Source of the DNA: Cavia porcellus
Taxonomy: Eukaryota; Chordata; Mammalia; Rodentia; Caviidae
Length of the DNA stretch: 64,000 nt
Direction: 5' to 3'
Assembly: GCF_034190915.1 (NCBI RefSeq)
Contig: NW_026947493.1
Location: 44,324,501-44,388,500, forward strand
Shown here: positions 11,385 through 21,604 of the stretch, piece by piece
Numbering within the stretch: the first letter of the stretch is position 1
Layout: the number at the start of each line of letters is the position of its first letter
Notes under the pieces: generated by a model
Databases searched by the model: none
What the model was told of the DNA's origin: nothing
The model's input: the letters and a program-made list of their open reading frames with translations, nothing else
Program-made: the position numbers and the translations under genes

Positions 11385-13699
11385 ATAAGAGTAACAACTA
11401 CAAGTGAAATTCTTAGTGGAATCCCAAGAAGTGCTCATCACAGTGACTGGAATGGAGTTGCTGGTACTATGTGGAATATCTGATATTGAAGGTATCATCA
11501 AATGTGTTTCACAGCTTCCAATACACCACTTTATAACCTCGCACATATTGAACAAACTAAGTTAATAGGTTTTATATTTTGATCTTGACTAGGTCAAAAG
11601 AATGAAATATGAGCATTTTGATTAATTCTCTCTCTCCAGAGGGATTCTTATTTTGCAAAATGAAACCTAGTCAACCGATATTTAAGGAGAACCTTTGTAC
11701 AAGACAAAATGCATCTATACAAACACACACTCAAATATACATATAAAGGGGCTAGAAATTGTTTCAATTTTCTTCCTTTCTCCTATCATTTTGCCTATAG
11801 GTGCTTTCCGTTTGTAGGTTGCATCCCTTTCTTTGTGGCCCTTTCCCCATGTATCAAAAGGCACATCTTGCATTAATTGAGTTCTTACAGCAAAAGTGGT
11901 TGCCATGTGGGGAACTGTTGCATTTTGGTATTGTAATTTCCTATGAAAAAAGAGAAGTGTCACCAAGGAATCCAGGATTTCCTGCTGGAAATGTCTTTGA
12001 AGCTAAAGAATATTTTAAAACAGAGGTTTTTATTTGTAAAGAATCTTAATCATGTAGGGAGTCACAACTTGAAATATTTTCTTTGAACCATCTACTTACT
12101 AGTACCAAAAACTTACTTCCATGGAACAATATTTAATTCATTTATTTCCCTTTAATTTTATATATCCATAAAGATATAATTTTATTCTTAGTCCTATTTA
12201 TTATACTCTGTAATTAGGTAACTTGTCTTAAGCTATTCTACACAAATGTTTTTATTTATAAAACTCATCATTTTAGAGATGCAGTTTTAGCCTTTAATTG
12301 GAGAAAACAATATAAGTTACTATGGATGGGCTTTTTTGGGGTTAGCCTTTTGGCATCTCTACAAGAGGGTGTTCTCCACCTAAGAGGTCTGAGAATTCCC
12401 GCTAACGTTAATTCTGGGTGTGAAAACATCAGACTAGTAGGAAAAAAAAAAACAATACTTCTAAATTTGGCTTTCCTAAATAATCCCACTCACTTGAGGT
12501 TTGAATAAACTGCAGTCATCTTAAAATGAAGATTTGACCATTATGGAAATCCGACACAGGTGAATGCAAGAGTGGCCATTTAAGATAGGTGAATGATAGT
12601 GTTCAAAGTTGATATTAAACCGTTGCTATAATTGGTTCATTGCTTACCCCAGTTAGAATATTAGATTATTTGTCTGGGCTCACTTACCCAAGCCATAACT
12701 CAGAAACATGGTATACAACTTTGGTCATAGTTTTATATATAAAACACAAACATGGTTTTACACACACACATAGAGTCATAAAAGTCCAAATAAAAAGACA
12801 TTCTTTAGGAAACGATCTTCTGAATTAACTATATTTATTAAATAAAAGATATTTTAAATATAGTTTATTAAGACACAGTCACTACATATTGTCAAGTTGA
12901 TGTGTTGATATCATCAACCTAGTGTGAATGAAATATCTATAAGTAATGAATAGTACTTTCTTTGATACAAAGAGAGATTCAAGGTAAGAAACACTATAGC
13001 AGATAACATAAGTTAGGTGAAGTCCCTTGAGAACTTAGCTACTGTTATGTTTGTGTCAAGTTTGTAGAATGTGAATCAGGTAAGGCAAAAAAAACTTGAG
13101 GTCATTTTTTGAAAACACAGAGCATTCATTCCATAAAATAAAGGAAAAGTCAACTGCAAATACTAAACAGTGGGGTGATTGTAGAATGATAAACATGATT
13201 ATGGTCAGGTTGATATAGAGAAAGGTAGGAGATATAAATGAAATGCTAAGTTTTACTGTTAAAAATATTTTTTTCGTTAGCTAGGAGGTTTGTATGTCAA
13301 GTGACTCAAATTTTTGAAAAATAAGAATCATCTGGACTTCTCAAGTGTGCTTTCATCTCTGCTTTAGTGAGAAGCACAGGAAAAAGGCCTAGAGCAACTT
13401 CATAAGTCATTTTCATTTTTAGTTAAAAACACAAGAACCACTTTAAAAAATAGCATTTTAGAAGAGACTTTAAAAATCTTTATATGACATGAATAATAGC
13501 TCATATGAAAATTAATGTACAGAAAATTTCTGATTATAATCAAAGACAAATTTTTCATGGCATCTGATTTTTTAAAAAGAAAAGAAAATCTGCATGAGGA
13601 TATAGCTATTCCACAAACATTTAAAAAGAAGCTCTCAGACATATTTTGTAATGCTTTAAAGAAACTAAATTTTTAGAGGCTGTGAATCACATGGAAACT
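11385..13699. other. Intergenic DNA, no gene seen
   Basis: Unassigned AT-rich sequence. The frames at 11715-11966, 11801-12049, 12268-12489 and 13400-13642 have no recognisable motif and occur on both strands. Confidence 0.55.
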
Positions 13700-13708
13700 A
13701 GCTCTTGT

Positions 13709-13819
13709 TTTTTTTTTTTTTTTTTTTTTTTTCCCGTTTTTATCAGTACCAGGGATCGAACTCACGACTGCCTGCTTGCAAGGCAGGCATTTATGCCGCT
13801 GAGCTAAATCCCCAGCCCC
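13709..13819 (-). repeat. ID SINE (tRNA-Ala-derived), young, antisense
   Basis: A T run (the A tail) is followed by the reverse complement of a complete ID unit ending in CTGAGCTAAATCCCCAGCCC. The anticodon-arm region (CTGCCTGCTTGCAAGGCAGG) is still a perfect hairpin. It is flanked by near-identical 9-bp duplications, AGCTCTTGT (13700-13708) and AGCCCTTGT (13820-13828). Confidence 0.9.
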
Positions 13820-13828
13820 AGCCCTTGT

Positions 13829-15266
13829 CTTTTTAACAGATTATTTTGAATTCCAGAAAAAAAATTTAAAATGAAAATATATTCCTTTAATAGTAAGTTT
13901 TAAAATTAATATGAATAAGTATCTTTTCATAAGTAGGATGGCATATTATGATTTTAAAGCACAATTAGAACATTTTACGTAACAGACTAATATTTGATCT
14001 TTAGAATCTGTGGTTGAGGATGCATAAGAATAAAATCAAAGAGTACTTAGTGCTGATAAAACACCAAACTGTCTATGTTATTTTACTTTTCTTGACAACC
14101 ATTATACAGTCCTAAAATATGTGTTGAATGCTGTTCTAATTATATAACTTTAAACTTTGAGAAAATATAATACTGTTCTAGGGGAGGATCTTGAAACAAA
14201 TTTTATGGATAATGTATATTCTTTTCAGGAATAGTAGTGACTTAGCGGTATCTTCTAAATTACAGATTTGCAAAGAAGTTGCACAAGTATGCAAATAAAA
14301 TACAATATTTCCTTTTGCTTAACTATCCTTTTTAACTGGGAAGTCAATAATCATGGTTCTTTAGGGAAGAATAAGAATAAGCCTTTCAATTAAGAAAACC
14401 ATAAGTTAACTCTAATGAGAGTTTTCAATTTGTTCATTACTTCTAATAAAAAAAAAAATTACCACTGAAAATTCCATAGAACCTTCACAGATTCTCAACA
14501 GATGTAAGTGCTGGGTGACCACCCACCATGTTTCCTAATTGATATAGATTCCAAAGTATTCAGAATTTTCCAGATTTCAAGAATTCCTGTTTGACTCTCC
14601 ATGTTATCTCATCAGTTCTGATTTCAGAGCATTAGTGCACATCCTCTGTCCATCGGCAGGGATAACTTCTGAGTCTGCTTCCTAAGATAATTTAAAACGC
14701 AGTTAAGCACTCAAGAATCTGCCATAATCTGTAAATTTCCCAGAGAGATGTAAAAGAAATGTCAACCTACGAAGTGAGAGGTCATCCAGAGAATGACTTT
14801 GAGAAGCCCAGCATGGTGAGCGAATGTGTTGACCGGGGATTACTTACAGAGTGGTGGACCCCTGGCAGGCTGCAACACTGCTAAAGGCAGGGGAGACCCT
14901 TTTGCTAGTCTACAATTTGTATGTGGTTCTAAGGTGAATAGCAGAGAAACAGAAGTAAAAGACAAGAATCCTTGGGAAAAGTTGTGAGTAATCTGTTCCC
15001 AACTTCTGCTGGTCTCAGCAAGCTCTGTCAAGCCATAGCGGTGGGTGGTCTTGTTGTGCTGCAGTCTGGCATACAGCCTCAGCCCTTGCCAAGGGCCCCC
15101 CAGACAGCTAAACAGTGCCCACTACAAGATGGTGTTATTCTGATTAGAATTCAGAAGACTATTCTCCCTCCATACTGTAATTTTCCCTTCAAGTATTTAT
15201 TCAAAATTTTTGCTGAAAATATTTGCATCAAGGATTAAAGATTTCCTTTTTAACATTTTTCTTATC
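13829..15266. other. Intergenic DNA, nothing recognised
   Basis: No gene. The overlapping opposite-strand frames at 14840-15238 carry no known motif. Confidence 0.5.
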
Positions 15267-15276
15267 TGATCATGTG

Positions 15277-15391
15277 GGGTTTTTTTTTTTTTTTTTGGTC
15301 TTTTTTATTTTTATTGGTACCAGGGATCGAACTCACGACTGCCTGCTTACAAGGCAGGCACTTATGCCACTGAGCTAAATCCCCAGCTCCT
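15277..15391 (-). repeat. ID SINE, young, antisense
   Basis: A full-length ID unit in antisense with a long T run. It is flanked by the perfect 10-bp duplication TGATCATGTG (15267-15276 and 15392-15401). Confidence 0.92.
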
Positions 15392-15401
15392 TGATCATGT
15401 G

Positions 15402-16479
15402 TTTTCTAATCACTGTGCACTTCTCTTCAGTTTGGAAGTAAAATGTGAATGATAAGATGCGAACTAACCATCTACCTCTTCTGGATAATTTATTTTTCTT
15501 TGGTTTAATTTATTTGATGAAATGCTCAGAAAAAGCCCACAGCCACCTCAATTCTTTTTTGTTCCTTTGTTTAAGTAATTTTGTTTTGGAATCTCACTAG
15601 AATCTGCCTGCCATCTGATGCTTCTATAAAATAGGAGTTTTAGGTCAATATAATCTTTGCATCTGATTCTGCTAAGTAAGTCATGTAGATCTTTTTTATG
15701 AGTCACACTATGAGGTGTTGGCTCTGGGAATATGCATATAATTAACTTTTGTACTTATAGACATCCTAAAAGTTATAAAATTGAAAACACACAGAAGAGT
15801 GAAAGTCCTATAGGATGTATTAAATAGCAGAAAATTAATATGGCCTAAAAAAGAACCCACTTGATTAAATCAACCTGATCCCTTTCTATGACAGAGGGAT
15901 GGATAAGAGAAGGGGAGGAGGTAAAGCTAGCTGAAGCGTCCTGAGCCAGAACTGCCCACTGCTGTAAATGGGTGTGTGGGTTTTTTTCATGGGGAAATCT
16001 TAGGAGTTACTGATTTCTCTGTTTCTTTTTCTGCAGTACTCAGAGAACATCAAAACTCAATAACTGTTGCTTGACACGTGAGACTGACTGTAGGACAGAG
16101 AATATAGTTTCTGTTCTGTCGGTGTGATTTCTGGAGTTCAGGATTTTCCTGGAGGAAATCATACATGAGCCAGACAGGTCAGCTCTCAACGGGGCTGTCA
16201 GTGTTTTGTCATCAATCTGATTCTGCATCTCAACATATGAATTCATTTTCCACTTCATAGATAAAGCCTGGCATTGGGAGATGCTTTCTCACCCAGATTC
16301 ATCCAATTTCATCTTCAACATGTTTCTGTGTACTATTTTCTGTTGCAACTTAAAAAGTATTCACGGTCTGCGGATTCCTCCATCTGTGTGTTGTATTCCA
16401 TGCCTCATTTCTCCCCAGCGAATTTTTTAAAATCACTTTTTCTTTTTCTCTTCTGTCATTTTCCTTCTGTCATTTTTTA
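15402..16479. other. Intergenic DNA, nothing recognised
   Basis: No domain-bearing frame and no repeat I can name. Confidence 0.5.
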
Positions 16480-17045
16480 ATTAATTAAGTTTATTGGGAC
16501 ACTTTAGATATCCATAATGATTACATTCATTATCAGGAATTTGACCTGTACATGATTCTTTTTTCCCTATCCCCATCGCCTCTTCTCAACCTCCTTTCCC
16601 TCCTTATTTACAAAAGCTTTGTTTCCATTGTTTCCTTCTTTTCTCATATTTTTCTTTTCCTTTCCTTCCTTTCCCCCCACACCATGCCTTGTTCTCTTTC
16701 CCACTTGAACATTTTTTCCTGTTTATCAATATTTATTTTACATTTTGGTCCTTATTTATGCTTTCAGCTTCTCATGCAGGAAAACATTGCAGTATTTACA
16801 TGTATGTTCGATATATTTCACTTAAGAGTACAGCTTCAAGATGCATCCATTTAGCTATAAATGTCTCATGTGTATCCTTCTTTATGGCATAGTAGTACTC
16901 TATTGTATAAAAAAAATCCCACATCTTCTTTAGCTATTCATCAGATGGGCATTTGGGCTGTTCCCAAGATTTAGCTATTACAGTCTCTGCCACTATAAAC
17001 ATGGGTATGCATATCTCACTGTGCTATTTCAACATCTTTTAACTT
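16480..17045 (-). mobile_element. L1 fragment: ORF2 3' end and 3' UTR, antisense
   Basis: At 16820-17040 the + strand carries CATCCATTTAGCTATAAATG, a GTATCCTTCTTTATGGCATAG block, ATTCATCAGATGGGCATTTG and CACTATAAACATGGGTATGC. This is the reverse complement of the conserved end of L1 ORF2, which encodes the PST-EW and EYYSA-type motifs. The 3' end points left, to about 16480. Frames are broken. Confidence 0.75.
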
Positions 17046-17244
17046 TCCTTCCTCTAAGTCCCTTTCCCAATATACTGCAATCTTTAGTTTTAACCTAATA
17101 CATGGCACAATTTTGTTTCCTTTTTTTATTTTAAATCAAGTGTCTATCATTGGTTTCTGAAAAGATAAAAGAATTAAAGTTTACATACGCAAGTTGCTCA
17201 AAATAAGAGACATTCCCCCTGCATATGTGTATTTAATTAATTAA

Positions 17245-17325
17245 TTTTACTGTCTTAGAGTTCAAACTCAGGGCCATGAGCACTCCAGGAAAGTACTTTA
17301 CTGCTGAGACACACATTCCCATCCC
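17245..17325 (-). repeat. Old ID-like SINE, antisense
   Basis: TTCAAACTCAGGGCCATGAG, then a TACTTTACTGCTGAGACACA block and CCATCCC give the antisense ID/tRNA-like order with many changes. Confidence 0.55.
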
Positions 17326-18534
17326 TTTTTAACACACAAGAAAGGAGTTACTGTGATATTGTTACACATGCACACACTCTGCGCTAATCAAATCAAGTAA
17401 TTAGCATTCCTCTTTCCTTATCATTTCTTTGTTTGGACCCTCAAGCTCCTCTCTTACAGATTTTCATAAAATGCATAACAGGTTATTGTAAACCTCAGTT
17501 GTACCACTGTGCTGCAGAGCACAAAAACTTACTCCTCCTACTTAACTGAGCTTTGGAACCCATTTTCCACCCTCCTTTTGTCCACCCTCTTCTCCTTTAC
17601 TCTTTTTTCAGGATGTTGTCCCTGGTTGAGTCCCTCTTCCCTCCCACTCTCAACCTATCATTTGTTAGAACTTTCTTATCATTTGGGTATGGTGCAGAAA
17701 TTTCTTTCATGACGCCTTTGATGTCTTCTCACTCTGGGTGAGCTGTCAAGCAGGAATATTCACAGCCCTCTGTGCTTAGCTCCCTCTTACCATTTAACAC
17801 AAAAGTCAGGATGTTCAGATTGTTTGGTCACAGGAGTCATCTAAGCAAACTTTCCTAAATTATTACTGACATCCGAGGCCCCAGCTTCCTCAGCTCATAG
17901 GGCTGATCTTGCTTATTTCCCTTGTCCCAGGAATAACTGCTACAAACTCCTTGTAGTCTAAGATCTGCAAATTGTTGTTATATATATCAGGTCTGCTTTT
18001 CTGATTGTTCAAGATAAATGAGAGCTAAACCCAGTCCATATTATTCTATCATAGCCTGAAGTGAAAGTACCATTTCCTCTCTATGCTTGAATACTGATTG
18101 TTATATATTTGCTGCTTATTCTGTTACTCTGGTATATTTTCCTGTTCTAGTGCTAATATACTATTTTGATTCCAGTGGCTTTGCATTAAGCTGTGGTGTT
18201 TGCAAAGTGAATAGCTCTTGCCTTGTTCACAAGTTTTTCAATTTTTAGATTTTTCTCTATGACCTTTAATAATAGTTGAGGGTTGTATTCAAGTAAGTAC
18301 TTTACTTACAATAAATTCATGTATATTACAATTTTAACCATATTATGAATAAGGTACATTTTGTATTTAGGTTTTTTCATCATTGCTAATACACAATAAT
18401 GCTAAACTCCATATATTTACTTTTTAAAAAGTATCCAAATATCCTTAATTAAACCATACAATCATAGTGACAAAAGGTAGTTTAATTTCTGTATCTCTTC
18501 TTATCCAATATATACTAATATTTTGTTTCTTAAT
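17326..18534. other. Intergenic DNA, nothing recognised
   Basis: T- and C-rich stretches, but no gene. The overlapping frames at 17509-17741 are in two phases of the same strand and lack known motifs. Confidence 0.5.
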
Positions 18535-18860
18535 CCTTTTGAGTTGTCATAACAAATCACCTTAACCTGGGTAAAATATAAAGAGTAAGAATTTATTGAT
18601 CCCTATTCTGGAACCCAAGATCAAAAGTCAATGGATTTGGTGTCTGGTGAGGACGCATTCCTCATAGCCAGCAACTTTTCGCTGTATTCTCACACAGTTG
18701 AAGGAGTAACCAAGCTCCCTCAGGCTTTTTGGTTAAGGGCACTAATCACAAAGGCTGAGCTCTCATGACCTGATGGCCTACCAAAGCCCCCACCTCAATA
18801 AAATCACAATAAGGGTTAAGTTTCAGCATATGAAATATGAACTTGGGGAGGGCAAGAAAT
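18535..18860 (-). repeat. MLT1-like MaLR LTR, antisense
   Basis: On the + strand: GTTGTCATAACAAATCACCT, GAATTTATTGA, GGTGTCTGGTGAGGACGCAT, GGGCACTAATCACAAAGGCT, CTCATGACCTGATGGCCTAC and CCCCCACCTC. This is the complete order of a reversed MLT1-type LTR. Non-coding. Confidence 0.7.
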
Positions 18861-18901
18861 CCACAGCAGTTACCATATGGATAAACATCAGAAATGCAAA
18901 C

Positions 18902-19010
18902 AGGTGGGGCTGGGGATTTAGCTCAGCGGCATAAGCGCCTGCCTTGCAAGCAGGCAGTCGTGAGTTCGATTCCTGGTACTGATAAAAATGAAAAAGACAC
19001 CCCCCCAAAA
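18902..19010 (+). repeat. ID SINE, young, with perfect 10-bp duplication
   Basis: A sense-strand tRNA-Ala-like unit: GATTTAGCTCAGCGGCATAA (A-box region) and GAGTTCGATTCC (B box). The anticodon stem-loop has CCTGC / GCAGG stems around loop CTTGCAA, which reads as anticodon TGC (Ala). The tail is CTGATAAAAATGAAAAAGAC. The flanking duplication AAATGCAAAC is at 18892-18901 and 19011-19020. It is the clearest ID copy in the window. Confidence 0.95.
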
Positions 19011-19020
19011 AAATGCAAAC

Positions 19021-19439
19021 ATGTGTTATCTACTTTGATGACCCTAATAAGAAGATGTCTGTACTCTGTGCTACAATTAAGATCTTGGAATAAAAGAGCT
19101 GGCATTGCCACCAGTTGGATGAGGGCTCTTTTGCCCAGCTCAGAGGGAAATAATATATAGGCAAAGCATAGCTCTTTTAGTTAATGGATCCCTGAGTTTT
19201 GAATGTGAGTGGCTATCAGTTCTTATTGGTAATAGCCTTCTACTACTCTCCTGAGAGCAGGAGCCAGTGGCAAGCAACAGCCCAAGGGAACTCTTCTAGA
19301 GACCAGAGATAGCAGCTCGCAGCAGTCGTTCCTTGCTCTCTTTCATTGACTTCTAGCCGTATTCGATGTTGTCTAACCTGGCCACAGCACACATTTGGGA
19401 CTACTGATGCTCAGTGTTGCCAACTCTTAGTGTTCCCGG
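19021..19439. other. Intergenic DNA, nothing recognised
   Basis: No gene and no nameable repeat. Confidence 0.5.
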
Positions 19440-19900
19440 CTCAGTCTGCCTTACTTGAGGTAGAAATGATGAGTGGGCAATGATATCACAGCTGAACAAG
19501 GCTTTACCAGGGTTTACACTGTAGAATAAGAGAGCCAGTGCACAGACTAAGTGACCATACGCACTAAGGCATGGAAGAAGTTTCTTATATAGAAGAAAAA
19601 GGCAAGTTTATACATACACAGTGTCAGACTTTCTACTTAGTCATGGACGAGAATGAAGCACCTTGTGGACCTGATTAACAATCGCAGGATCCATCTTGGA
19701 TGGCTTCACAACCAAAGCTTTCTACAGGTAAAGCAAATGCCTTCCAGAGTGGCTCTGGGATACTTCATGTAGCCACGGCCAGCAGCAAGATGTTTGGGGC
19801 TTGGGAACCACCAGTCCTTCTCTCCTGTCTCATTATTATCACCTGGGGCTTTTAAAAAAGAGTTTCTTGGTGAAGAGATTGTTCACAGTGGTGTGGATAG
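19440..19900 (-). repeat. Possible ERV LTR, antisense (weak)
   Basis: The composition and the order GCTTTACCAGGG, TTTCTTATATAGAAGAAAAA and GCAAGTTTATACATAC resemble rodent LTRs read backwards, but I see no second copy in the window and no defined ends. Confidence 0.25.
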
Positions 19901-21065
19901 GGCTACTGGAATCCACAAAAGGTGTTGAAGCTCAAGAGCTGATAACAGCTGGAAACTATCACCACTTGTTAGAGATAGCACAGGAAACTATTCATTTATT
20001 ACTCCAATGAATATTAATGCAAACCACTGAAAAGAAAATATCAAGTAGATTCATCACATCGGTGCCATATATTTAAAATAAAGTATGAGTTGACTATATA
20101 AAAATATGAAAGGAAAGAATGTGAGAACTCGGAGAAACTTTCTCATAATGTATCTTTTGCAACTGTTTTAGGGATGACATCCTCTCCTTTTCCATCATCT
20201 TCCTAAGCTGCTATTAATTCTAATATGAGGCCTTTTCCAGACCACTCAGGAATTCTTCGTCTTAATAAGCAAGTTGGGTATTTCTCTCCTCTTTACAATC
20301 TTTTATTTGTGCCTCACATCATTGGACTTTTAACTTTACTTTTTTGGTTTTGGTTTTTGTTCAGACATTCTCTATATACTGTGCTCAGATCAGGCAAACA
20401 ATCCAGCACTTTTCCAGTAGTTGCAGCTCACCTTGAAAGCCATAGTCATTCAAACTGTTGAGAACTTAATAATGTTAATAGCAATGGATTTGGAGCATGG
20501 CAGGGACTATGGCAGACACATAGGAAGCAATTTTCACAGAGCATGTGATGCAAAGGTGGCAGCTGCTACCACAGATACAGTGTTAAGGACGGGATGAGTA
20601 GAGATGGGTGATGGTCAGGGGAAAACTTTTCCATGGTCAATTTCAGTCTCCCCCAGCTGTCATACAAAGTGCTTGTCCACCATTCACTTTATTCTCCTCA
20701 TTATCTTGGGTGAGATTAGACTCATTCTCAGCCCTAAGAGCAGGAACAAATTTGACCTAAGCCAATCACGGAAATTTCTTATTATAACAATAAGTCCAAG
20801 GATAAGTAAAAACCCAGCTCTAAACCTATCAGCATGTAGAATTCTTTTAAGTACAGTGATTACTAAAGTGATTGGCACATGCCATTGAATGGTTCAAATG
20901 AAGACAAAATTCAGAACTTTTTCTAGATGTTTAATCAGCAAAAAACTGCTTGAGAACAAATGCTCCAAAACTTAGTGTTTTAAAATAGCAATGTTAACCT
21001 TTAAAAGACGCAGGTACCTTCAGGAATAAACTCCCACATTAATGTCCCTTCAAAATTCTACTCCT
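19901..21065. other. Intergenic DNA, nothing recognised
   Basis: No gene; the two opposite-strand frames at 20604-20888 carry no known motif. Confidence 0.5.
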
Positions 21066-21096
21066 TCCTTTTTTTTTTTTTTTTTTTTTTTTTTTG
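21066..21096. repeat. Poly(T) tract
   Basis: About 28-30 T in a row with no recognisable SINE body at either side, so its origin is unclear. Confidence 0.85.
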
Positions 21097-21249
21097 TCTT
21101 GTTCCAATTAAAACTCTTTGGAGAAACTTGCAGAGAAAGGGCCAAGATTATCAAGCTACTCTAACTCATATTTTAGGAGTCGAGGGTAAATTTGATTTTT
21201 TATAATGTTAAACTGATCATTCCCATAAGTGTTAGTGTCTGGCTCTCAA

Positions 21250-21440
21250 CACCCTTCCCAATGCTGGATACTGAGCCCAGGGCCTTATGCATCATAGGCA
21301 AACTCTACAATGAGTTATGTCTCCATCCGCTTTTATTATTTTGAGACACGACTTTGATATGTCAAAGAACTTATGATTCCTCCCTTCCTCAGTCTCCTGA
21401 CTAGCTAGGAAAACAGGCATACATTACACACAGTTCCTGT
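21250..21440 (-). repeat. B1 plus ID-like dimeric SINE, antisense
   Basis: The left half (ATACTGAGCCCAGGGCCTTA through GAGTTATGTCTCCATCC) is an antisense ID-like unit. The right half (TATTTTGAGACACGACTTTG through ACTAGCTAGGAAAACAGGCA) is an antisense B1/7SL unit. In element orientation this is B1 followed by ID, as in the dimeric B1-dID SINEs of several non-murine rodents. Confidence 0.6.
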
Positions 21441-21604
21441 CCATCATTTTATAACCTTGAACTGAGCATACCCAGAAATGTCTCTATTTGTCATCATAAT
21501 CTTTTGAATATATGCTCTAGACCCTGAATGCAATATGCTGAAACATGTCCACCATCTTTCTTTGAATAAGATTAAAAGGTGCATGCTGAAAAGTGTAAGC
21601 CTAA

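Noticed and set aside
18894..19160. Frames on both strands over 18.8-19.2 kb, and a possible tRNA-Ala gene
   Set aside because: The tRNA-like sequence is an ID SINE with an A-rich tail and a target-site duplication, so it is a retroposed copy and not a tRNA gene. The frames are by-products.
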